Assembly: GCA_902590125.1 (NCBI GenBank)
Contig: CACIVL010000003.1
Span: 1-36,546 of the forward strand
DNA length: 36,546 nucleotides
Source of the DNA: an uncultured Pelagibacteraceae bacterium
Lineage (GTDB): Bacteria > Pseudomonadota > Alphaproteobacteria > Pelagibacterales > Pelagibacteraceae
Direction of reading: 5' to 3'
Shown: one piece after another, positions 18,807 to 28,236 of the stretch
Numbering within the stretch: position 1 is the first letter of the stretch
Layout: each line of letters starts with the position of its first letter
Notes under the pieces: generated by a model
Told to the model about the DNA's origin: nothing
The model's database searches: none
What the model saw: the letters and a program-made list of their open reading frames with translations, nothing else
Program-made: the position numbers and the translations under genes

Positions 18807-20012
18807 TTAGTTTAATTGGCTAAAAACTCTATCAACAATTTCTTCTGCAATTTCTGATTTTTTTTTCATGTAGAGTTTTTCATCTTTAATTTTTTTATTT
18901 TTATATAAAATTGTAACTTCATTGAAATCTGAGTCAAAACCAATTGATTTATTTGAAACATCATTTGCAATAATCCAATCACAGTTTTTTTCCATTAATT
19001 TTTTTCTGGAATTTTCTTCTATCTTATTAGTTTCAGCAGCAAAACCAATAACAAGCTTTGGTCTTAGAGAATTATGATTTGAAATATAATTTAAAATGTC
19101 AATATTTTTTTCTAGATTTAATTTTATATGGTCTTGTTTTTTTATTTTTTCTTTTTTTCTTTCTTTAATTTTGTAATCTGCAACAGCTGCAGAAAAAATA
19201 GCAACATCAACTGGTAAATTATTTTGAGTTAATTTGAACATTTCTTCAGCTGTTTCTACTTGAATTAAATTTATATCATTACTAATTTTTAGATTTGTTG
19301 GACCTGATATTAATGTAGTTTCAAATCCTTTTTTTGATAATGCTTTTGCTAATTCAAAACCTTGTTTACCACTTGATTTGTTGGTAATAAATCTAACAGG
19401 ATCAATATATTCATAAGTAGGCCCTGCTGTTACTAAAGCTTTAAACTTTTTAGTTTTTTTAAAATTAAGAAAATACACTTCGATTTGTTTCACAATTTCA
19501 TTAGGTTCTGTCATTTTCCCTTCGCCAAATTCACCACATGCCATATCACCTATTTCTGGGCCAATTATTTTATAACCATATTTTATTAATTTATTCAGAT
19601 TTTCTTTAGTTGAAGGATGTTCCCACATTCTAACATTCATAGCTGGAGTTAAAAAAATATCTTTATCTGATGCTAACATTACAGTTGAAGCTAAATCATC
19701 AGAGGATCCCACACTTAACTTTGAAATAGTATTTGCAGTTGCCGGTGCAACTAATATTAAATCAGACCATCTTGAAAGTGATATATGGTCCATTTCCGCC
19801 TCATTTTCTGCATTAAATAAATCATCATAAACTTTTTCTTGGGAAAGTGATGAAACTGATAACGGAGTAACAAATTCTTTAGCACTTTTTGTAAGTATGG
19901 TTTTTACAATAGCGCCTCTTTTTTTTAATAACCTTATAACTTCAAGACTTTTATATGCTGAAATTCCTCCGCAAATTATTAGTAGTATTTTTTTTTTATC
20001 AATATTATTCAT
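18807..20012 (-). CDS. coaBC: Bifunctional phosphopantothenoylcysteine decarboxylase/phosphopantothenate-cysteine ligase
   Basis: CoaBC performs two consecutive steps of coenzyme A synthesis. The 401-residue protein has an N-terminal flavin-dependent CoaC domain (GGISAYKS near residue 16; HISLSRW with the catalytic His; PAMNVRMWEHP; the substrate-clamp Cys in MACGEFGEGKM) and a C-terminal CoaB domain beginning near residue 180 (VTAGPTYEYIDPVRFI, NKSSGKQG). Both active sites look intact. It is in the ubiE-ubiB-coaBC-dut operon. Confidence 0.96.
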   Translation of the reverse strand: MNNIDKKKILLIICGGISAYKSLEVIRLLKKRGAIVKTILTKSAKEFVTPLSVSSLSQEKVYDDLFNAENEAEMDHISLSRWSDLILVAPATANTISKLSVGSSDDLASTVMLASDKDIFLTPAMNVRMWEHPSTKENLNKLIKYGYKIIGPEIGDMACGEFGEGKMTEPNEIVKQIEVYFLNFKKTKKFKALVTAGPTYEYIDPVRFITNKSSGKQGFELAKALSKKGFETTLISGPTNLKISNDINLIQVETAEEMFKLTQNNLPVDVAIFSAAVADYKIKERKKEKIKKQDHIKLNLEKNIDILNYISNHNSLRPKLVIGFAAETNKIEENSRKKLMEKNCDWIIANDVSNKSIGFDSDFNEVTILYKNKKIKDEKLYMKKKSEIAEEIVDRVFSQLN

Positions 20013-20020
20013 AAATGGAA

Positions 20021-21589
20021 TTAAAATACCAATAGACCTAAAATTACAAGCAATAATAAACCAATTACCGTCTGATTTCTTGTAGTTATCATTTCTGATT
20101 TTTTTTCATTTAAAGACAAGTAGGAATTTGAATTTTGTGGTATTTGACCACTTGCAAAATAAGTTAAAGCTTGATTTGCTTTATCCATAATTTCAGGCAA
20201 TTCTGGTAGACGCTTAATGACTTCAGAAGTATTTTCAATAGTTTCATTTAAATAATTTATGGGATCTTTTGTTTCTTTTAACCAATTTTCTAAAACTGGT
20301 TTTGAAGTTTCCCAAATATTAGTTTCTTGATTTAATTGTCTTGCTACACCTTCTACAACTACCATTGTTTTTTGAAGTAACAATAATTGTGGTTGTGTTT
20401 GCATATTAAATTTATCTGTAATTTCAAAAAGCTGTTTAAGCAAGTTACCCCCAGAAATATCTTTAACTGATTGTCCAAAAATTGGTTCACCAATTGATCT
20501 TAAAGCTTGAGCAAATTCATCAATTGAAACATTTTTTGGAACTAAACCTGCTATTAAATGAACTTCAGCTACTTTTTTATAATCTCTCTCTACAAAGCCA
20601 AATAAAATTTCTGCTAAGTATCTTTTATTTAATTTATCTAGTCTTCCCATTATTCCAAAATCAACTGGGATAATTTCTCCGCTTTCATTTACAAATAAAT
20701 TACCTTGGTGCATGTCTGCATGAAAAAAACCATCTCTAATAGCATGTCTTAAAAAATGTTGAATCACATTTGATGCAAGCATTTTGGTATCTATATTTCT
20801 TTTTTCTAGTTCTTTTTTTTCTCTAATAGAAATTCCATCAATCCATTCCAACGTTAGAATATTTTCGCTTGTAAAATTCCAAAATATTTTTGGAACATTA
20901 AAACCAACATCATTTTTTGTATTTTCTAGAAATTCATTTGCAGCGGCAGCTTCAAATCTTAAATCTAATTCAAGATTTGTAATTTCTTTCAGAAGAAATA
21001 CAACTTCAACCAGTTTTAATCTTTTAGTTTTTTTTATTGTTCCTTCAATTATAAAAGCTAACAACATTAGAGCATCAATTTCTTCATTAAAAATTTTTTT
21101 TATGTTTGGTCTTAATATTTTTATAGCTATATCTTTTATTGTTCCATTGTCATTTAATTGAGCTTTATGAACTTGAGCTATTGATGCTGCAGCTATTGGT
21201 TCACTTATATTAATTAAGGAACTATAATTTTTTTCTCCTATCTCATTTTTCAAAATTTTTTTTGCTTTATTTGAAGAAAATGGTGGTAGTTTATCTTGAA
21301 GTTTTTCTAATTTTTTTGCTACTTCATTTCCAATTATATCTGGTCTAGTAGATAAAAATTGTCCAAGTTTAATAAAAGTTGTTCCCATTTCTTGGATTGA
21401 ATTACATAACCTTTCCTCTTCATTTAAATTATTGCTTTCTTTTTTTTGATTAGAAAAAGAAAAAGACAATAAATATGAAAAAAATTTCACTATTTTTGGA
21501 GGTTCATGAAATTTTGAAATTATTTTTAAAGCTTCAGATTGAGATAGTTTTCTAGCTATTTTAATCAATGTTATAATTTTATTAATCAT
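20021..21589 (-). CDS. ubiB: UbiB atypical kinase-like ubiquinone biosynthesis protein
   Basis: UbiB (ABC1/ADCK family) is a membrane-associated ATPase required for ubiquinone biosynthesis. The 522-residue protein has the KxGQ motif (IKLGQFLSTRPD, about residues 78-89), the alanine-rich loop AAASIAQVHKA, catalytic HADMHQGNLFV and the metal-binding DFGIMG. A single hydrophobic helix at the extreme C-terminus (IGLLLLVILGLLVF) would anchor it in the inner membrane. Its ATG shares a base with the ubiE stop (TAATG). Confidence 0.94.
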   Translation of the reverse strand: MINKIITLIKIARKLSQSEALKIISKFHEPPKIVKFFSYLLSFSFSNQKKESNNLNEEERLCNSIQEMGTTFIKLGQFLSTRPDIIGNEVAKKLEKLQDKLPPFSSNKAKKILKNEIGEKNYSSLINISEPIAAASIAQVHKAQLNDNGTIKDIAIKILRPNIKKIFNEEIDALMLLAFIIEGTIKKTKRLKLVEVVFLLKEITNLELDLRFEAAAANEFLENTKNDVGFNVPKIFWNFTSENILTLEWIDGISIREKKELEKRNIDTKMLASNVIQHFLRHAIRDGFFHADMHQGNLFVNESGEIIPVDFGIMGRLDKLNKRYLAEILFGFVERDYKKVAEVHLIAGLVPKNVSIDEFAQALRSIGEPIFGQSVKDISGGNLLKQLFEITDKFNMQTQPQLLLLQKTMVVVEGVARQLNQETNIWETSKPVLENWLKETKDPINYLNETIENTSEVIKRLPELPEIMDKANQALTYFASGQIPQNSNSYLSLNEKKSEMITTRNQTVIGLLLLVILGLLVF

Positions 21590-22293
21590 TAAATTTTCCA
21601 GCCAGAGTGTATTGCAACAATACCTCCACTTAAATTTCTATATGAGCATTTAATAAAATTGTTTTTTAAAATTAATTCATTTAATTTCTCTTGGTTTAAA
21701 AAATTTTCTATACTTTTAATTAAATATTCATAAGGTTCTTTTTTTCCAATAACTATTTTTCCAATATGTGGAATTATTTTACTGTAGTTTTTGTAAAACA
21801 TATTTAAATGAGAATTTTGAACCTTTGAAAACTCTAAGCACATAAATCTTCCGCCTGGTTTTAAAACTCTAAAAGCTTCTTTTAAAGATTTATTAATATT
21901 TTTAGTGTTTCTGAGTCCAAAACTAATTGTATAGTAATCAAAATAATTGCTTGGAGTAGGAATTTTTTCAGCATAACCTTTTTTCCAAGTTAAGTTTTTA
22001 TATTTTTTTAATCTTTTCTTTCCTTTTTTTAGCATTCCAGAATTTGGATCAAGGCATAATACTTTTCCTGTTAAGTTAGTATTTTCTAAAAAAAGTCTTC
22101 CTAAATCGCCAGTACCACATGCTACATCAATTAATTTTTTGTTTTTTGAAGGTGCCATCCAATGAATAAGATCTTTTTTCCACAATCTGTGGATTCCTAA
22201 AGACATAAAATCATTCATTAGGTCATATCTGTCATAGACGTTTGTAAAAACATTTTGAACAAGTCCTTTTTTATTTTGAAGATATTGCTGCAT
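21589..22293 (-). CDS. ubiE: Ubiquinone/menaquinone C-methyltransferase UbiE
   Basis: UbiE is the SAM-dependent C-methyltransferase of quinone synthesis. With the start at ATG 22293 the protein has 234 residues; the frame extends upstream to 22371, but those residues are hydrophobic, would overlap mutM, and precede the usual N-terminus (QNKKGLVQNVFTNVYDRYDLMND). The SAM motif is VACGTGDLGR, with LDPNSGML following, and the family signature SFGLRN is present. It is divergent from mutM (38-base gap) and first in the operon that supplies quinone and CoA metabolism; SAM would come from the MetK encoded at 2795-3958. Confidence 0.93.
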   Translation of the reverse strand: MQQYLQNKKGLVQNVFTNVYDRYDLMNDFMSLGIHRLWKKDLIHWMAPSKNKKLIDVACGTGDLGRLFLENTNLTGKVLCLDPNSGMLKKGKKRLKKYKNLTWKKGYAEKIPTPSNYFDYYTISFGLRNTKNINKSLKEAFRVLKPGGRFMCLEFSKVQNSHLNMFYKNYSKIIPHIGKIVIGKKEPYEYLIKSIENFLNQEKLNELILKNNFIKCSYRNLSGGIVAIHSGWKI

Positions 22294-22331
22294 ATTAATT
22301 AAATTATTTATATGTAATAATATAATACTAA

Positions 22332-23189
22332 ATGCCAGAATTACCAGAAATTGAAATTGTAAAACAATCACTAGATAAGAACATAAAATTTGAAAAAATT
22401 AAAAAAGTGGTTGTAAGAAACAGAAGTTTAAGATTTAAAATTCCTAAAAATTTTGAAATTACTTTAAAAAACAAAAAAATTAAAAAAATATCCAGAAAAT
22501 CAAAATACATAGTACTTCATTTAGAAGATATTTATTGTGTGTTTCATTTAGGAATGTCAGGAACTATTCACTTAATCAATAAAAAAAAATACAACAAAAA
22601 TACTAACACAAGTTTTTATAGTTCATCAGATTTACCAATAAAACACAATCATATTGAATTTTTATTAAATAATTATCAATTAATTTATAATGATCCTAGA
22701 AGATTTGGTTTTTTTAAACTATTTAAAAAAAAAGATTTATCAAATTTTTTTAAAAATGTTGGGCCAGAGCCATTAAATAAAAGTTTTAACATAAGTTACA
22801 TATATAATTATTTTATAAATAAAAAAAAAAATATAAAAAATTTTCTTTTAGATCAAAAGTTTGTTTCTGGGATTGGTAATATTTATGCAAGTGAAATTCT
22901 TTTTTATTGTAAAATACATCCTTTGAAAAAAGCAAAGAATCTCACAAAATTAGATATTAAAAAAATCAAGCATTTTTCAAAATTGATATTAAATAAAGCA
23001 ATAAAAAAAGGGGGATCAAGTATTAGAAATTTTAAAAATGCAGAAGGAAGAAATGGAAGTTATCAGAATCAATTTAAAGTTTATCAAAGGGAAAATTTAA
23101 ATTGTTTAAATGGATATTGTAATGGAAAGATTAAGAAAAAATTTATTTCAAAAAGGTCAACTTTTTTTTGCAATAAGTGTCAAAAATAA
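22332..23189 (+). CDS. mutM: Formamidopyrimidine-DNA glycosylase (Fpg/MutM)
   Basis: MutM removes 8-oxoguanine and formamidopyrimidines from DNA and nicks the abasic site. The 285-residue protein begins with the invariant MPELPE, in which Pro2 is the nucleophile and Glu3 assists. It has the helix-two-turn-helix region (QKFVSGIGNIYASEIL) and an intact C-terminal zinc finger, CLNGYC and CNKC. Length is normal. It starts the plus-strand run mutM-rpsT-dnaA-dnaN. Confidence 0.96.
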   Translation: MPELPEIEIVKQSLDKNIKFEKIKKVVVRNRSLRFKIPKNFEITLKNKKIKKISRKSKYIVLHLEDIYCVFHLGMSGTIHLINKKKYNKNTNTSFYSSSDLPIKHNHIEFLLNNYQLIYNDPRRFGFFKLFKKKDLSNFFKNVGPEPLNKSFNISYIYNYFINKKKNIKNFLLDQKFVSGIGNIYASEILFYCKIHPLKKAKNLTKLDIKKIKHFSKLILNKAIKKGGSSIRNFKNAEGRNGSYQNQFKVYQRENLNCLNGYCNGKIKKKFISKRSTFFCNKCQK

Positions 23190-23239
23190 ACAATTATTTT
23201 ATTGACCACTCTATATTCTCCAGCTATATAACTGGCCCT

Positions 23240-23500
23240 ATGGCAAACACAAAATCAGCTATTAAAAAAATTAGAAAAATTTCAAGACAGACAACCATTA
23301 ATAAAGTTAGAAAAAGTAAATTTAAAAATGTAATAAAAAAAATGAATTCATTATTGGATTCAAAGAAAAAAAAAGAAGCTTTAGCTTTTTTACCAAAATT
23401 AAATTCAGAATTAATGAAAATTTCTAAAACTGGAATTATAAAAAAGCAAAACGCGTCAAGAAATATTTCAAGAATTACAAGAAAAATTAACGCACTATAA
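23240..23500 (+). CDS. rpsT: 30S ribosomal protein S20
   Basis: S20 binds 16S rRNA early in 30S assembly. The start is ATG 23240 (MANTKSAIKKIRK), giving 86 residues, the usual size; the frame continues upstream into the mutM end, but those residues are not S20-like. The conserved NTKSAIKKIRK and the C-terminal NASRNISRITRKIN segments are clear. It precedes dnaA, as in many alphaproteobacteria. Confidence 0.95.
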   Translation: MANTKSAIKKIRKISRQTTINKVRKSKFKNVIKKMNSLLDSKKKKEALAFLPKLNSELMKISKTGIIKKQNASRNISRITRKINAL

Positions 23501-23784
23501 CATCTACTCAAAGTTGATTTAATAAGTTAACTACTCTTAGTTGTTTGTAATATTTTAATTTCAACTTAAGATATTTATACCAAATATAATTTTTTTTTTA
23601 ATATCAACACAATATATAGAAATTTTTATTTTTTATTTTTTATTTTTTTTATTTTTAAAATTATTTTTTTATAATTTAATTTTAAATATAATTGATTCAC
23701 TCACAGATTTTATTTATTTTTTAATTTTAAAAAAATTTTATTGCTTTAATTATATTATAGTCTTAAGTGGAATTTCTTCACATC
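23501..23784 (+). promoter_or_regulatory. AT-rich leader between rpsT and dnaA
   Basis: These 284 bases contain no plausible gene. The right part (about 23580-23760) is almost pure A/T with long T runs. Only weak, 7-of-9 matches to the DnaA box TTATCCACA are seen (ATATCAACA near 23603 and TTCTTCACA near 23775), so it is more likely the dnaA promoter/leader than a full origin. AAGTTGA near 23510 and TCAACTT near 23561 could pair in the rpsT 3' region. Confidence 0.4.
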
Positions 23785-25209
23785 ATGAGTAAAAAAAATG
23801 CATTAAATAAGGAAAATGAGAATTTTTCTCCTAGTAAATTAGATTGGAATATCATTCAAGCTGAGATGAAAAATAAATTGGGTACAGATATTTACGAAAG
23901 TTGGCTTCGAAAAATAGAATTTGTTGAAGAATTAAAAAATTATGTATTGTTATCGGTATCAACGAGATTTATTAGAGACTGGATTACATCAAGGTATTTA
24001 GATCAAATATTACAGATTATAAAAATACATAGGAAAGATATTAATAGAATTGAATTAAGAATTGATGAAAAAAAAGTAAAAGATGTTGATCAAATATCTA
24101 ATACAGATAATAATTCATTAGAAAATAATCAAAATATATCGTTTATAAAAGATTCTTATTTACGATATAATAGAATTGATCCAAATAAAAAATTTGACAA
24201 CTTTATAATTGGATCTAGCAATAAACTTGCATTTGAAGCATCGAAAAAAGTATCTGAAAACATTTCTTATTATAACCCACTGTATATTTATGGTGGTGTT
24301 GGTATGGGCAAAACTCATTTGCTGAATGCCATAGGTTTAAGTTTGAAAGGCAAAAATAAAGTAATGTTTATTTCAGCGGAGAGATTTATGTATCAATTTG
24401 TTAAATCAATTAAATCAAATGATATGGTTAAGTTTAAAGAATATTTTAGAAATACAGACATTCTATTAATTGATGATATTCAATTTATGAATGGTAAAGA
24501 AGCAATGCAAGAAGAGTTTTTTCATACTTTTAATGCTTTATTAGATAAAGGATCACAAGTGGTTATTTCAGCAGATAGGCCCCCAAACAAATTGTCTAGA
24601 ATTCAAGAGAGAATTAAATCAAGATTTGCAGGAGGTTTAGTAGTAGATATTCAAAAGCCCGATTATGATCTTAGAAACAAAATAGTAAAAAATAAAGTTA
24701 ATGAATTAAATGTTTTTTACTCAAATGAAGTGAATGTTTCAAATGAAATACAAAAATTTATTAGTTCAGAAATTAAAACTAGTATAAGAGAATTAGTAGG
24801 TGCTATTAACAGAATTGTATCTTTTTCAAGAATTTACAATAAAATTCCGAATGTATCTGAAACAAAAGTAATTTTAAAAGATTTGTTAAATTTGTCAGAA
24901 AATAGAGTTACAATTGATCTCATTCAATCAACAGTATGTAAATTTTTCAAAATAAGTAAAAATGAAATGTTATCTTCACGAAGATCAAGATATTTGGTAA
25001 GACCTAGACAAACAGCTATCTATTTAACCAAAATTCTCACCTCAAAATCATTGCCAGAGATTGGAAGAGAATTTTCAAATAGAGATCACACAACAATAAT
25101 ACATTCTGTAAAAACTATAGAGAAATTAAAAGCGGAAGATGCTGAATTAAGTGCTAATATTGATAAATTAAAAAATCAAATTCTATATAATAAAGAAAAT
25201 GAAATTTAA
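23785..25209 (+). CDS. dnaA: Chromosomal replication initiator DnaA
   Basis: DnaA binds origin boxes and opens the replication origin. The protein has domain I (WNIIQAEMKNKLGTDIYESWL), a short linker, the AAA+ domain with Walker A GGVGMGKT near residues 170-177 and Walker B LLIDDIQF, and the C-terminal DNA-binding domain with the signature SLPEIGREFSNRDHTT. The start at ATG 23785 gives 474 residues; a GTG at 23767 in the same frame would add six. dnaN overlaps the end by 11 bases. Confidence 0.97.
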   Translation: MSKKNALNKENENFSPSKLDWNIIQAEMKNKLGTDIYESWLRKIEFVEELKNYVLLSVSTRFIRDWITSRYLDQILQIIKIHRKDINRIELRIDEKKVKDVDQISNTDNNSLENNQNISFIKDSYLRYNRIDPNKKFDNFIIGSSNKLAFEASKKVSENISYYNPLYIYGGVGMGKTHLLNAIGLSLKGKNKVMFISAERFMYQFVKSIKSNDMVKFKEYFRNTDILLIDDIQFMNGKEAMQEEFFHTFNALLDKGSQVVISADRPPNKLSRIQERIKSRFAGGLVVDIQKPDYDLRNKIVKNKVNELNVFYSNEVNVSNEIQKFISSEIKTSIRELVGAINRIVSFSRIYNKIPNVSETKVILKDLLNLSENRVTIDLIQSTVCKFFKISKNEMLSSRRSRYLVRPRQTAIYLTKILTSKSLPEIGREFSNRDHTTIIHSVKTIEKLKAEDAELSANIDKLKNQILYNKENEI

Positions 25210-26311
25210 CGTTAATCAACATGATTTACAAAAATCATTAAATTATTGTCAAGGGGTAATAGAAAAAAGAAGCACTTTACCAATATTATCAAATGTTCTT
25301 TTAGATGCTAGCAACTCAAAACTTACTGTTACAGCCACAGATCTCGATTTAATTTTTATTCATGAAATAGATAATGTTGAAATAATTGAGGAAGGTAAAA
25401 TTACTGTAACATCTTCAATAATGTATGATATAATAAGAAAGTTTTCTTCCGGAAAAAAAATTAATTTGTCATTAAGTGATAAAAATAAATTACAGCTTGA
25501 ATCAGAAAAATCTATTTTTCATCTAAATTGTATAAATGCATCAGAATTTCCATTGACTAACGAAAATTTTAACCAAAATGAATTTTCAGTAAAATCTAAA
25601 CAATTATTAAAATTACTTAATAAATGTAAATTTTCGGTATCAAATGACGAAACTAGACATTATTTAAGTGGAGTTTTTTTTCACCAAACACAAATCGAAA
25701 ATAAAATATTTTTAACTGCAGCAGCAACTGATAGCCATAGAATGTCTATATCTAAACTAAGATTGAATGAAAAAATTGAATTTGAACCAATAATTTTACC
25801 TAAAAAAACTATATTTCAACTATGTTCTCTCCTAGAAGATTATGAAGGTGACGTTAAAATTTCTAATATAAAATCTAAGATTAAATTTGAATTAAATAAT
25901 TCTATATTAATTTCAAAACTAATAGATGGTAAATTTCCAAATTATGTTCAAGTGATACCAAAAAATAATCAAAAAAAACTGGAGACTGATTTAAAACTTT
26001 TTTTAGGTTCTGTAGATAGAGTGGCCTCAGTTTCTCTTGATAAAAAAGATGGTGTAAAATTTGACTTATCAAAAGATACATTAAATTTATCAGTCAATAA
26101 TGCTAATAGTGGTGATGGAAAAGAAAGTTTAAATGTTAAATTTGATCATGATTTGCAAATAAGTTTTAATTCAAGATATTTAATTGATGTAGCCTCTCAA
26201 TTAGATGGAGATAAAATTGAGATGTTTTTTAATGATACTGGTTCACCAGCATTAATTAAGGATCCTTCTGATTTTGATAGCATTTATGTTGTAATGCCTA
26301 TGAAAGGTTAA
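25199..26311 (+). CDS. dnaN: DNA polymerase III beta sliding clamp
   Basis: The beta clamp encircles DNA and tethers polymerase III. The 370-residue protein has three repeats of the clamp fold, with family motifs KRSTLPILSNVLL near the N-terminus, TDSHRMS in the second domain, and the C-terminal YVVMPMKG that ends the hydrophobic partner-binding pocket. Its start overlaps dnaA by 11 bases, implying coupled translation. Its stop overlaps the convergent plsC stop by 4 bases. Confidence 0.97.
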   Translation: MKFNVNQHDLQKSLNYCQGVIEKRSTLPILSNVLLDASNSKLTVTATDLDLIFIHEIDNVEIIEEGKITVTSSIMYDIIRKFSSGKKINLSLSDKNKLQLESEKSIFHLNCINASEFPLTNENFNQNEFSVKSKQLLKLLNKCKFSVSNDETRHYLSGVFFHQTQIENKIFLTAAATDSHRMSISKLRLNEKIEFEPIILPKKTIFQLCSLLEDYEGDVKISNIKSKIKFELNNSILISKLIDGKFPNYVQVIPKNNQKKLETDLKLFLGSVDRVASVSLDKKDGVKFDLSKDTLNLSVNNANSGDGKESLNVKFDHDLQISFNSRYLIDVASQLDGDKIEMFFNDTGSPALIKDPSDFDSIYVVMPMKG

Positions 26312-27018
26312 TTTAAGCTATCTAATTCAAAATAAATATTATCTTGTAATTTTTGTAAAAAAATATCTTTATTCATTCCACTGTCTATATGTTTTAAAAT
26401 TGAAATAGTTAGATTTTTATTTGTTTTCAATTTACCTTCTTTAGGCCAAACGTTTCCAGAATTAATTGCAACAGGCTGACATTTAATTTTTAATTCATCA
26501 TAAATTCTACTTGCGCCTTTTTTAAAAGGAGCTCTATCATTAGGCGCTAATCTTGTACCTTGAGGAAAAATTATTAAAGGTCTATTTGATGATTTTGATA
26601 AATTGGAAATTTGTTCAAAAAAACCAAGATTTTTTTTAGTTGTTTTATTTCTATCAATATAAATTGAGCCAATTTTTTTTAAATACCATCCAAATACTGG
26701 TATTTTTAACAATTCTTTTTTTAAAATAAATACTGGTGAATTAAATATAGTTTGTAAAAAAAATGTTTCAAACATGGATTGATGTGAAGAAGCGATGAAA
26801 AATTTTTCATTTTTAATTATGTTTTCTTTTCCTTTAATAGTTATTTTTGTAGATAAAAAAATTTTGAGACAAATTGCAGACCAATGACCCATAATTTTTC
26901 CACCAAATAAGACAATTTTTTGCGGTAAAAAAAGAGATGGCAAAAAAATGATGCAAATTAAAACAATTCCTGAAAAAAAAAAAATTGAAAATAAATAATT
27001 TCTTATCATTTGAATCAA
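26308..27018 (-). CDS. plsC: 1-acyl-sn-glycerol-3-phosphate acyltransferase (PlsC family)
   Basis: PlsC acylates lysophosphatidic acid to phosphatidic acid at the inner membrane. The 236-residue protein has an N-terminal hydrophobic segment (about residues 8-32), then the acyltransferase motif I as HQSMFE, where Glu84 replaces the usual Asp of H-x4-D, and motif III as FPQGTR instead of FPEGTR. The overall pattern (YIDRN, KKGA) is kept, so it is probably active. It lies 3 bases after lysA on the minus strand. Confidence 0.87.
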   Translation of the reverse strand: MIQMIRNYLFSIFFFSGIVLICIIFLPSLFLPQKIVLFGGKIMGHWSAICLKIFLSTKITIKGKENIIKNEKFFIASSHQSMFETFFLQTIFNSPVFILKKELLKIPVFGWYLKKIGSIYIDRNKTTKKNLGFFEQISNLSKSSNRPLIIFPQGTRLAPNDRAPFKKGASRIYDELKIKCQPVAINSGNVWPKEGKLKTNKNLTISILKHIDSGMNKDIFLQKLQDNIYFELDSLN

Positions 27019-27021
27019 AAA

Positions 27022-28236
27022 CTAAATTAAATCGATTAATTTTTGCCTTTTTTTAATAATATTAATTTTGGATCCTTTAATCAAAATTTCTATTGGTTTT
27101 GGTCTAACATTATAATTTGAACTTAAAGACATTCCATAAGCACCTACATCGCAAATTATTATCAAATCCTTTTCTTTTAATTTTTGAAAATTTTTTGAAG
27201 TTAAAAATTTATCAGTACTTTCACATATTGGTCCTACAAATTCATAAGTTTTTTTAGAATTACTATTTTTTTTAATTACAGGTATTATTCTGTGATTTGA
27301 ACCATAAAGTGCTGGTCTCATTAAATCATTCATTCCACAATCTAATATAATAAAATCTTTGTCTTTAGTTTTTTTAATATAGATTACTTTTGATATAATT
27401 ATACCAGTGTCACCGATAATAGATCTTCCTGGTTCAAAAATAATTTTAGAATTATGATTTTTCAGAAATTTTTTTATTGAAATATTATATTTTTTATAAT
27501 TTAATTTTTTTGTTTTATTATTGTAGACAATTCCAATGCCGCCACCTAAATCAATAAATTCAAATATTTGATTTGATTTTTTTATAATTTTATCAATTAC
27601 TTTAAGCATTTTTTCATAAGGAAGATTATTGACGATTTGGCTTCCTATATGAACACTAAGACATTTAAGATTAATGTATTTAGAATTTTTTGAATATTTT
27701 ACTAATTCAATGAAATTTTTTTCAGTTAGACCAAATTTGTCTTCTTTTTTTCCAGTAGAAATTTGATTTATAGTTTTAGCATCTGTATTTGGATTTAATC
27801 TAATTCCAATATTTACTATTTTTTTTTTAGATTTAGCTATTTTTTCAATTTCAATTACTTCACTTTTAGATTCAGCATTTATCAATAATATATTTTTATT
27901 TATTGCATAATCTAACTCTCTCGTAGTTTTTCCGACTCCTGAAAAAACAATTTTTTTTACACTTATTCCTGCTTTTAAAGCTATCATTAATTCTCCTATT
28001 GAAACAACATCAGCTCCACATCCTAATTTTCTTATTTCTCGTAATAAATTTAAATTTGCGTTTGATTTAACGGAAAAACAAATCAACGGATTAAAAGATT
28101 TAAAATTATTTTTAAATTTAATAATATTTTTTTTTAATTTTTTATATGAGTAACAATAAATGGGTGTGCCGAATTTTTTTGCTAAATATTCTACCCTAAC
28201 ATTTTCTACTGAAAAACTTTTATTTAAATATTTCAT
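27022..28236 (-). CDS. lysA: Diaminopimelate decarboxylase
   Basis: LysA converts meso-diaminopimelate to lysine. The 404-residue PLP enzyme of the alanine-racemase fold has the PLP lysine in CFSVKSNANL (about residue 58), the phosphate-binding GGGIG, EPGRSI, and the substrate Cys in GPICESTDK. The C-terminal YNVRP is conserved. Its ATG shares a base with the stop of the lptM-like gene. The argH-lptM-lysA order is an alphaproteobacterial arrangement. Confidence 0.95.
   Translation of the reverse strand: MKYLNKSFSVENVRVEYLAKKFGTPIYCYSYKKLKKNIIKFKNNFKSFNPLICFSVKSNANLNLLREIRKLGCGADVVSIGELMIALKAGISVKKIVFSGVGKTTRELDYAINKNILLINAESKSEVIEIEKIAKSKKKIVNIGIRLNPNTDAKTINQISTGKKEDKFGLTEKNFIELVKYSKNSKYINLKCLSVHIGSQIVNNLPYEKMLKVIDKIIKKSNQIFEFIDLGGGIGIVYNNKTKKLNYKKYNISIKKFLKNHNSKIIFEPGRSIIGDTGIIISKVIYIKKTKDKDFIILDCGMNDLMRPALYGSNHRIIPVIKKNSNSKKTYEFVGPICESTDKFLTSKNFQKLKEKDLIIICDVGAYGMSLSSNYNVRPKPIEILIKGSKINIIKKRQKLIDLI

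Noticed and set aside
20482-21161. Plus-strand frames opposite ubiB
   Set aside because: Antisense shadows of a clearly coding UbiB gene, with hydrophobic low-complexity products caused by AT bias.
22294-22371. N-terminal extension of ubiE
   Set aside because: Hydrophobic residues unlike UbiE, overlapping the divergent mutM; ATG 22293 matches the family start.
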